This document shows positions 56,970 through 64,000 of a stretch of DNA of 64,000 nt, piece after piece (positions within the stretch are counted from its first letter, which is position 1; each line of letters begins with the position of its first letter). Source of the DNA: Pomphorhynchus laevis (taxonomy: Eukaryota; Acanthocephala; Palaeacanthocephala; Echinorhynchida; Pomphorhynchidae); NCBI GenBank assembly GCA_012934845.2, contig WNNJ02002372.1, forward strand, positions 62,001-126,000, written 5' to 3'. The position numbers and the translations under genes are program-made. The notes below the pieces were generated by a model, which did not search any database, was not told the DNA's origin, and saw only the letters and a program-made list of their open reading frames with translations.

Positions 56970-57164
56970 TTGTAATTTCGATCCACGTTCCTCGTTGTTT
57001 TGTGTTCCTCGTTCCTCGTTGTTTTGTGTTTGTATTTACTTTAGATTGTACGTTATTTTATTGTAAGTAACTTTAATCAACAACTTTTATCAAGTCTACA
57101 CCGATGTCTCCACGCGAATTCCGCCAATTTTAAGCCAGCGTTTATTGTGAAATGAAAAAAAGTA

Positions 57165-57504
57165 TGGGTTATCATATCGATTTGTTTAGGAAGAATTATT
57201 TTTAAGTTCAAAAAATTGAACATTTTCTCTGAAACGTAATATACGTCGTATAGAGCTAAAACTTATATGTGGTGTAGATACATAATGTGCTATCATTGTG
57301 TGATAATCATTAACTAATCCGAACACTTACTTGGAAAATATTCAAATTATAATTTTTTTATTTTAAAAAAAAATTTAATTTTAATTTCAAACTTTACCTA
57401 CGCTATGCTGCAAAAAATGAAAGATGTTTTTTAAATGTCTAATAAAGGTCTTTCGTTTTTTATAATTTTTTTCTATCCTAGTTGTGTCTGCCTTTCGGAA
57501 ATGT
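57165..57504 (-). repeat. Noncoding repeat S, minus copy
   Basis: Inverted counterpart of 49588-49925. It directly follows, on minus, the truncated end of the second R2/Utopia-like copy. Confidence 0.85.
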
Positions 57505-58340
57505 CGCCTAGATATGAGGCAGACCATGCTACGGAGGAGGAAGAAAAACCGTAATCGTAACAAAGGCGAGAAAGGAGGGCGGAGTGGTTGACAACATTGA
57601 ATTGGGTTACCAGCCATAAATGTAACAGCGTCTTGAAACTCCATCAAAGTTAGGAATTTACCTCCTGGATTATACACTGGACTCAGCCATACCGATGAAT
57701 CTGTTGTACTGGCGTTTTTAAGAATCGTAGAAAGATCCCTTTCCGAGGATTGGATGATATCTAATGAAATATGAGCTAATCTGTTAAAATTGGAATGTCG
57801 AATGTGGCTCAGCAAATCTTGTCGATAATTCAGAAGAACGGATTGTTTGCAACCATTCCCATTAAGCTTAAACATCCTTAACGAGTTCACGTAATCTACA
57901 TTTCCTCTTTCGGTTGGGTTATAAATTTCGAGTCCACTAAATTTAACGGAAGTGTAATCAGTACTTTATCTTCCTCTCCAATCGGTCCGGTCCAAACAAA
58001 TGAGGTAATAAGTGCTCGAACAACCGCGAACGAAGGCTTTCAAACTAAACGCTTGTGATTTTGCAAGCTTGTATTTTGCTTGTGATTTTTCTGAATATAT
58101 AAGTCTGTTGGCGTTGAAAGGACCTTGTCAGTAGGATGTAGGCCGATAATCCGTTGATTGTTGCTATCTTATAAAGCTGATCAAGTGACTTCTTCCAATC
58201 GTCGACCGTTTCTTTAACTCGTGACTTCCCGCATTCGCCGATCCCGATAAAGCCTCTTAGGTATTTGGCACCATCTTTATATATACGTACGGCATTGTCT
58301 GCAAATCGCTTTAGACTAATCCCTAATCCCCAGATCTATG
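57505..58340 (-). mobile_element. R2/Utopia-like element, second copy (fragment)
   Basis: The minus strand reads GAKYLRGFIGIGE, then VKETVDDWKKSLDQLYKIA and AYILLTRSFQRQQTYIFRKI between 58320 and 58090. This matches the VKILGSFIGSS...TKSLQWKWTHFLRTT thumb region of the 50.6-kb copy. Further on (57890-57600), SSVWLSPVYNPGGKFLTLMEFQDA matches SSWLSIVPPVCENFHILSREFRD just before the endonuclease. It is cut before the zinc knuckle. It is more diverged than a recent duplicate would be, so these are two members of one family and not copies of each other. There are several stops. Confidence 0.6.
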
Positions 58341-58364
58341 TCTTGTATCAGAAGCGTGCATTTT

Positions 58365-59128
58365 GCAGGATTTACAAAATAAATCCTACAATAAGATAAT
58401 TAATATTATTATGATTAATATATAAATCCTAATATAATACATTTAATAATGAAATTTTAAGAATTACCATAATATGCAATGATATTGGCTTTCAAAATCA
58501 TTTAAATAATTTAAGAGATACATATTTTAAACTAGGTTACTATAAAAATACCATCAAACAGAAATTAGTAAAATATATAAATCAACTACAAGATATAAAA
58601 ACTAGGTTACTATAAAAATACCATCAAACAGAAATTAGTAAAATATATAAATCAACTACAATATATAAATCAACTTCAAGATCGGATTCGGTACTTGATC
58701 TGGTGTTTTCCAGATATGTAGGAGACATAATCAAAGTTGATCATCTAAATTTATTGATCAATAAATCCTACAATAAGATAATTAATATTATTATGATTAA
58801 TATATAAATCCTAATATAATACATTAAATAATGAAATTTTAAGAATTACCATAATATGCAATGATATTGGCTTTCAAAATCATTTAAATAATTTAAGAGA
58901 TACATATTTTAAACTAGGTTACTATAAAAATACCATCAAACAGAAATTAGTAAAATATATAAATCAACTACAAGATATAAAAACTAGGTTACTATAAAAA
59001 TACCATCAAACAGAAATTAGTAAAATATATAAATCAACTACAATATATAAATCAACTTCAAGATCGGATTCGGTACTTGATCTGGTGTTTTCCAGATATG
59101 TAGGAGACATAATCAAAGTTGATCATCT
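58365..59128. repeat. Tandem 382-bp duplication (YIDD fragment fused to LINE endonuclease edge)
   Basis: Two almost identical units (58365-58746 and 58747-59128). Each contains a plus-strand YIDD-element C-terminal segment (CCATCAAACAGAAATTAGTA, encoding an IKQKLVKYINQ box), internally duplicated with a 70-bp step, then GATCGGATTCGGTACTTGAT, the LDLVFSRYVGD part of a LINE endonuclease. The second unit runs directly into the intact LINE, so the fusion predates the duplication. Confidence 0.9.
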
Positions 59129-61480
59129 CCCTCCTTTAGGAAGTAGTGACCACTGCTTGCTCTCCTTGACGGCTGTCCCTTATTCCAGATTCTGTCCACC
59201 TTGTTCAAAAACTTACAAACGTCATTGGTCGAAAGTGAGAAGAGAAGATGTTTTGAGAGTTTACAACCAATTCCCGTGTACTTTTATGAACACGGACAAG
59301 CTATCATTGAATATGATCACTGATTACCTACATAAATTATCTGATATTCTTGCCCCTATGCGCGAATCCTCTTATGCTGCTAAGTCACCTGCATGGATAG
59401 ATTCCAACGTCAGACAACTAATAAGTTCAAGAAATTGTTTATGGAAGCTTCAGCGTTCTGATTCTAGTTTCTCTGCCAGATATAAATATGTTCGAAATCT
59501 TTGTACTAGAGTGAAAGCAACAAAACGATGTGCATTCGAATCGTATATCGCTAATAATGTAACACGGAATCCAAAACTATTCTGGGCCTATGTTCGTCGC
59601 AACAGAACCCTTAATACAGAAATCAAGTATGTCCTTAATGCGGAGGGATGTATGATAACTTCTCAGAGTGGTATTGTGGAATGCCTTGCTACGTCTTTTT
59701 CGATACCGACAAATAATTCACAAAGAGCTTCTATCACTTCGCATGGTGCAGCATTAAAGCAATCTTCGCGTTTTCTTCCAGCAACGATTAGTGAGATTGT
59801 AAGTCAGCTTGATCAGCTTGACCCATTTAGCTCTCCTGGCCCTGATGACATTTCTCCGTTTCTCTTGAAGAATTTGTCTAGATATTTGGCTCCTTCCCTT
59901 CTTGCTATTTTTGAGAACAGTTTGACCAGTGGATGTGTTCCTGAAGTCTGGAAAACTGCCATCGTAGTTCCGATCCCAAAGAAAACCATTGCAACGGCTT
60001 GTACTGACTATAGACCAATCAGCCTGACTAGTTCTCTATGCAAAGTGCTTGAAAAGTTGATCGCCACCCGGATCAGGCATCACTTGAGGGAACTCGGAAT
60101 AATGTCGTCTTCTCAGCACGGTTTCCTCCCTGGTCGTTCCTGCTTAACAAACTTATTGACTTCGCGCGAAATGTGGGTTGAGGCGGTCAGTCGCGGCCAA
60201 TCAATTAATGTGGTATTCATTGACTTTTCAAGAGCATTCGATCGGGTGCCGCATGAGAGCTTGGTAGCATTACTATTTAACTACGGCATTCCTGTAATGT
60301 TGTGTAATTGGATTCAAGATTTCCTACGTCATCGTTTCTTTAGGGTGAGAGTTGGCACCCATCTTTCCACTTCCAGACGCGTTTACTGTGGTGTTCCGCA
60401 AGGTACCGTACTAGGACCTCTGCTGTTTATTGTGTTCCTTAACGATTTGTTGCTGCGGATTCAGAGTCCCTGTCTTGCTTTTGCTGACGACCTCAAAATA
60501 TGGTCTGTAGATGATATTGATCCGCTTGGCATTTCCCTGCAGGAAGACCTTAATGAAATATATCAATGGAGTGAGGCTACTGGTATGAAGATCAATGTTG
60601 ACAAATGCGGCCACATGAAATTAGGAAGGCGTTGCGATGACCGTCGTTTTCGCCTCGGAACTTCAATTCTTAATGTCGTCATGGAGTATAGGGATCTGGG
60701 TGTCATGGTGCATAGGACATTGAAATCCCGATCAAATACAGAGTTTGCCCATAGCAAGGCTTTGCGAGCTATGTACTGCGTCAAAAATGCATTTAATCGT
60801 ATTAATCCATACGTCTTCAAACGGCTTTACTGCGCTCTTGTTCGCCCGCATATAGAGTACTGCGTGCAAGCAGTTTTTCCATACACTAAGAAAGAGTTCA
60901 ATAGACTAGAGTCAATCCTTCGTAGAGGTTCTCGAATGTGTATGGATGGATCATATTCATATCGTGAACGGCTTGAATTTCTAAAGATACCATCTTTGGG
61001 TCAGAGGCTATATTACCTAGACCTTGTTGCATTATGGCGAATGGTAAATGGGATAGATGGTTTTCCCTCGTGCTATGTTAAAGTTTGTTCTCAGACGCAT
61101 CGTGGCCACCCGTTGAAACTATTTAAGTTTCCCCATGGTAAAGTAGTGAGTTTGGCTAGGCTCTCACATCGAGCATTAAACGCCTGGAACGCGTTGCCAG
61201 GAGAAATAGCATGTACCAAGGACTTATCTCAATTTAAAGTTCAACTTCGTCAGTGGATTAACGATCATGGCATTCCGAATGTATACAATATTATGTAACC
61301 GCTATTAACTTTTTTTTTCTTCTTTTCTTTTCTTTTTTATTTCCTATGTGATCAGTTGAAACAGCCATTTGGCTATAACTTGTAATACTAATAATAACTA
61401 AACATTATTACAAAGTCAAATTTAAGTAGAAAGTATTTATGGATGGATAATAAATAATTATTATTATTGTTACAACAGCC
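59056..61480 (+). mobile_element. CR1-type LINE, 5'-truncated, with intact RT frame
   Basis: Begins inside the endonuclease (SDSVLDLVFSRYVGD) and keeps the whole remaining ORF2, a 3' UTR with a T/C-rich tract (61309-61340), and a tail ending in AATAATTATTATTATTG near 61475. Its unbroken long frame marks it as the youngest LINE copy here. ORF1 and most of the endonuclease are replaced by YIDD-element sequence. Confidence 0.85.
59085..61298 (+). CDS. CR1-type LINE ORF2, reverse transcriptase (737 codons open)
   Basis: The frame is open upstream to about 59056, so the GTG at 59085 is not a real start. Motifs in order: LGSSDHCLLSL (endonuclease end, Asp-His), PAWIDSNVRQL, SSPGPDDISPFLL, WKTAIVVPIPKK, DYRPISLTSSLCKVLEKLI, SSSQHGFLPGRSC, VVFIDFSRAFDRVPHESLVA (motif A), YCGVPQGTVLGPLLFIVFLN (motif B), CLAFADDLKIW (motif C), GMKINVDKCGHMKL, YRDLGVMV, and a C-terminal HRGHPLKLFK...ALNAWNALP. 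The RT is complete with catalytic residues. The missing endonuclease means it could not insert by itself in the normal way. Confidence 0.9.
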   Translation: MFSRYVGDIIKVDHLPPLGSSDHCLLSLTAVPYSRFCPPCSKTYKRHWSKVRREDVLRVYNQFPCTFMNTDKLSLNMITDYLHKLSDILAPMRESSYAAKSPAWIDSNVRQLISSRNCLWKLQRSDSSFSARYKYVRNLCTRVKATKRCAFESYIANNVTRNPKLFWAYVRRNRTLNTEIKYVLNAEGCMITSQSGIVECLATSFSIPTNNSQRASITSHGAALKQSSRFLPATISEIVSQLDQLDPFSSPGPDDISPFLLKNLSRYLAPSLLAIFENSLTSGCVPEVWKTAIVVPIPKKTIATACTDYRPISLTSSLCKVLEKLIATRIRHHLRELGIMSSSQHGFLPGRSCLTNLLTSREMWVEAVSRGQSINVVFIDFSRAFDRVPHESLVALLFNYGIPVMLCNWIQDFLRHRFFRVRVGTHLSTSRRVYCGVPQGTVLGPLLFIVFLNDLLLRIQSPCLAFADDLKIWSVDDIDPLGISLQEDLNEIYQWSEATGMKINVDKCGHMKLGRRCDDRRFRLGTSILNVVMEYRDLGVMVHRTLKSRSNTEFAHSKALRAMYCVKNAFNRINPYVFKRLYCALVRPHIEYCVQAVFPYTKKEFNRLESILRRGSRMCMDGSYSYRERLEFLKIPSLGQRLYYLDLVALWRMVNGIDGFPSCYVKVCSQTHRGHPLKLFKFPHGKVVSLARLSHRALNAWNALPGEIACTKDLSQFKVQLRQWINDHGIPNVYNIM

Positions 61481-61489
61481 CAGGAGCAT

Positions 61490-62245
61490 AAGCTCAAATT
61501 GGCTGGATCACATAGCTCAAAACATAAAAAACAGAAAAGAAAGAAAAAAGCTGAAAATGTCATTGTCGTGATTTATTAATTGCCTTGAACTTCTGGACGG
61601 AACCGCTGTCGATTGCCAATGCATGAAGATTGTTCCACAGGTCAGCAATGCGATCGCTTATCGTAACAAAATTTGTTCTGGGACGGAGCCTGTGCTTTAT
61701 CATAAGTCTGTGGCCTCGTAGTCGACCCGGTGGACGAATTGTAAACATAGACTTCGAAACATGTCCAGGTATAGACAGTGACCGCCATACACACAATAGG
61801 TCGGCGTCAGACAGTGAACGTCCAACAATGGGGACATTCAACAATGCCAGCCTCTGGGTATAGTTGACACCACGCACTGAGGACACAAGATGGGTTGCTT
61901 GTCGTAATATTCGTTCATTTATTTTCAATTCGCCACGGAACTGTGGGTGTATTGCAGGGAAATCGTATAACATACGCGATTTTATAAAGGCAGATTAGGC
62001 AATGCGAAAACTAACTGGATCGAGTTGGCCAAACGAGCGTCTTAACATGCCTAGCATACGTCGACTTTGGACGCGACATATTGGACGTGGATTCGTGTCT
62101 TCATATCTTCACTTACAATCACGTACAGATCACTGAAACATGAAACCTTTTCGATGTTTACATATTCTATCGCATATGTCCCTACTATTTTTATGGGAGT
62201 TATGTGCATATATCTACACTTATTAGGATTAAAAACTAATCAAGT
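61490..62245 (-). mobile_element. CR1-type LINE C-terminal fragment
   Basis: Minus strand. FNPNKCRYMHITP and FSDLYVIVSEDMKT lie at 62230-62080. A 137-codon piece (61973-61560) has LRQATHLVSSVRGV, DADLLCVWRSLSI, PGRLRGHRLMIKHRLRPRTN and LWNNLHALA. The 3' tail runs to about 61490. It lies tail to tail with the plus-strand LINE at 59.1-61.48 kb. Confidence 0.75.
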
Positions 62246-62254
62246 ATGTTATTC

Positions 62255-62430
62255 AAATAAATATACTTTGTATTAAAATATGATACTTGATATACAAATT
62301 TCATCAGATGAAATACGTCATTAGCACGTATTTGTCCCCGAGCATATGCTTGCAGAAGAATAGGGGCCGAAAGCTAATAACATAGCAGTTCCTACTGATT
62401 ATCTCTAATCCTTATTCTGATACATCTTCT
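62255..62430 (+). ncRNA. Structured 3' motif, copy D
   Basis: Plus orientation: ATACGTCATTAGCACGTATT, then TCCCC, then a degenerate 5' stem strand, then AATAGGGGCCGAAAGC and AACATAGCAG (62379-62388). The CCCC/GGGG pairing is kept although the main stem has decayed. It belongs to the 3' end of a YIDD-type element of which no coding part is left upstream. Confidence 0.4.
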
Positions 62431-63430
62431 GTTTTTATTATTCTATTTAAAACAATTAATTTTTATTTTAAATTTCATTTTTTTATTTAAAGTTTATAGA
62501 AATTATATAAAATGTTATAACAATTATTAATTATTTATAATTATTGATTATAAATAAAAAATTATATTATAAATAAATAATTATATATATTATTTTACTA
62601 TAATTTATATTAATATAAATTATATAATAATTTTATAATTTTTAATTAAATCGTATTATACAATTCAATTATATTTGTAATATGATTAGATAATTTTTAC
62701 TATAATTTAGATTATACTTTTATAGTACATTTTAACTAAGTTATAAATTCAACTCAATGAATCTTCATTTTGGGCCTTTTTAAATATACACGTTAAATAT
62801 ATATCATTACATTTAACTTTCTACAATTATATCAATTTGTTTTGTAAGCGACACGAGCTTGTAGCTCATTTGTTTTTTTTAAATCAAAATTTATTATTGA
62901 TAACAGACAATTACAATTTACGGGTTACCCGCAAATGGGCTCTTATATTGTTATCACTATTAAATTAGAACGTTATTTGTGATTTTGTGTGATCATTTGC
63001 TTCTGCTTGTTATAATAATAAATTGTACTAATTTATCTTAGAGTTTATAAATCTCGTTAATGTAATGTTATTGAATTTAAAGTTAAATTTATTTTATGGA
63101 CCATGAACTTTTTCCTTAATATCAAATCATTGCTAGAATCTGTTTGATATCTACATTTATACTATTCCCATATTCGTAAATTATTACAATAGTAGATATA
63201 AATTAGTCATCTTGATTCAAATCAATACCAATTGTTCCCTCGACAAATCAGTGATGGATCTAATTTATGCATAAAGGCATTACTGTGACTAATCAACTAA
63301 TCTACATATTTAAAACTGGGACATCAGCAGTTCCTCCTGATGCCTTTAATCCTGTTTCTTATCGTAAAGACAAAATATTTAAATAAACAAGAAAATTTTT
63401 TAATATAATATAATGTTAAATATAACATAT
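62430..63430. repeat. Long AT-rich repeat, inverted relative to 25.14-25.86 kb
   Basis: Reverse-complement partner of the 25-kb repeat, interrupted by an extra block at about 62836-63030 that is absent from the 25-kb copy. Non-coding. Confidence 0.7.
62836..63030. mobile_element. SINE-like insertion, about 195 bp
   Basis: Present only in this copy of the long repeat. It contains a GAGCTTGTAGCTC hairpin, a T-run, and GGGTTACCCGCAAATGGGCT, a phrase also found near 16700 and, as CCCGCAAATGGGTCTAG, at 49009. AATTTGT/AATTGT at the edges may be a short target duplication. No pol III boxes could be identified with confidence. Confidence 0.4.
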
Positions 63431-63454
63431 TTAATAATAATACAATAATTTATT

Positions 63455-64000
63455 TAACGTGGCAAATGCGTGCAAAATGAACGCTTACATGACCACTAAC
63501 AAACAAAAAAAGAACATCAAAGGTCACAGGTAATTAGTTAATTGTTGAAATAAAATTGGATTTGGCGTTTGAAGTACGGCATAGATGTTGATTGGCGGAT
63601 ATGAATAGGCAGTTGATTCCACAAGAGAGGAGCAGCCACAACGAAGGAGCGGAAGCCAAAAGAGGTAGAGTAGATTGAGACATGTAAAAGAAGGGAATTA
63701 CGGAACGCAGAGCACAATACACAGTACGAGAATTGTCGAGAAAAGGAAGGTTGAGAAATGAAGGGGTATGAGAAGTTATAAGGCGAAAAGCAATGATAAG
63801 AAGACGAATTTGAACACGACAATAAATGGTAAGCCAATCAAGAGAAACAAGATAGTGAGATGAATGATCAAAACGACGAAGACGGAGGAGAACTCGGACG
63901 GCAGCGTTGATGATGCGTTGTAAAGGAAGAAGAGTGGATTTAGGTGAGTTGGAAAATAGACTAAGACAGTAATCAAGTCTTGAGAAAAGAAGAGAAGATA
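63455..64000 (-). mobile_element. L2-type LINE 3' end, runs off the window
   Basis: Minus strand: the conserved 3' tail with hairpin (63455-63530), then the ORF2 C-terminus read from 63976 to 63538 in shifted frames (YHLLSC, LVAAPLLWNQLP, PYFKRQIQFYF). It is more diverged from the other L2 copies than they are from each other. The 5' part lies outside the window. Confidence 0.7.

Larger units (their letters stand above)
52735..57000 (-). mobile_element. CR1-type LINE, nearly full length (about 4.2 kb)
   Basis: Minus orientation: ORF1 (56969-55675) and ORF2 (about 55620-52839), then a 3' UTR to about 52735. It is in at least six open pieces, so it is inactive, but every domain is present. Its 3' end nearly touches the 3' end of the R2/Utopia-like element, so the two lie tail to tail. 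It is flanked outward by repeat S (57165-57504). Confidence 0.8.

Noticed and set aside
1-64000. Retroviral, LTR or capsid-bearing elements
   Set aside because: No protease, integrase, envelope or capsid motif and no paired LTR was recognised; RT sequences all belong to LINE, Penelope-related or R2-like types.
1-64000. tRNA and rRNA genes
   Set aside because: No cloverleaf or rRNA core sequence could be recognised by eye; a tRNA scan would settle it.

Overview
The window is animal-type nuclear DNA. It is AT-rich, has scattered single-copy eukaryotic genes on both strands, GT-AG introns and AATAAA signals, and very many retrotransposon remnants. No bacterial operon, rRNA, tRNA or CRISPR array is visible, and no LTR or capsid-bearing element was recognised. 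The host genes have long uninterrupted coding runs. The one clear intron is only 25 nt, in the VPS54 gene. Ultrashort introns are known from a few lineages, dicyemid mesozoans among animals, so an intron-reduced metazoan parasite is a reasonable guess, but the species cannot be fixed from this sequence.

Host genes, left to right: a partial GBF1-like exon (about 264-543, minus); a GRAM-domain membrane protein of the GRAMD2 type (17398-18297, plus); VPS54, a subunit of the GARP tethering complex (24151-21643, minus, two exons); PPIE, a nuclear RRM-cyclophilin (28531-27563, minus); a 66-codon small ORF (33764-33564, minus); and, divergent from it, the transcription factor NF-YA (33999-35198, plus). 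GBF1, VPS54 and GRAMD2 all act in Golgi, endosome or contact-site biology, but nothing suggests the genes are functionally clustered.

Mobile DNA fills most of the rest. There are five groups. (1) L2-type LINEs (1.4-5.7 kb, 46.0-47.3 kb, 63.4-64.0 kb) share a 3' tail with a conserved hairpin. (2) CR1-type LINEs (7.6-8.5, 42.8-43.9, 49.0-49.6, 52.8-57.0, 59.1-61.5 and 61.5-62.2 kb) include one open 737-codon RT frame. (3) Jockey-like LINEs have a CCHC gag (19.4-21.2, 36.0-39.5, 39.5-41.3 and 41.8-45.8 kb). (4) A reverse transcriptase lineage with a PMGG box and a YIDD box, together with Penelope-like GIY-YIG remnants (9.8-15.7, 24.5-25.1, 58.4-59.0 and 62.3 kb), carries a recurrent structured 3' motif. 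(5) A restriction-like-endonuclease RT element of R2/Utopia-like build is present in two copies (50.56-52.64 kb plus, 58.34-57.5 kb minus).

Repeats include a 14-bp satellite (31.89-32.51 kb) with all three minus frames open, a palindromic MITE-like family that has seeded a 176-bp tandem array (29.8-30.4 kb), a tandem 382-bp duplication (58.36-59.13 kb), a 7.9-kb interval bounded by inverted copies of one noncoding repeat (49.59 and 57.50 kb), and several perfect short palindromes at element junctions that look like fold-back template-switch scars.

The observations most worth following are the R2-like element, the recurrent pseudoknot candidate with a compensatory change, the 25-nt intron, and the hammerhead-like motif at the Penelope-type ends.
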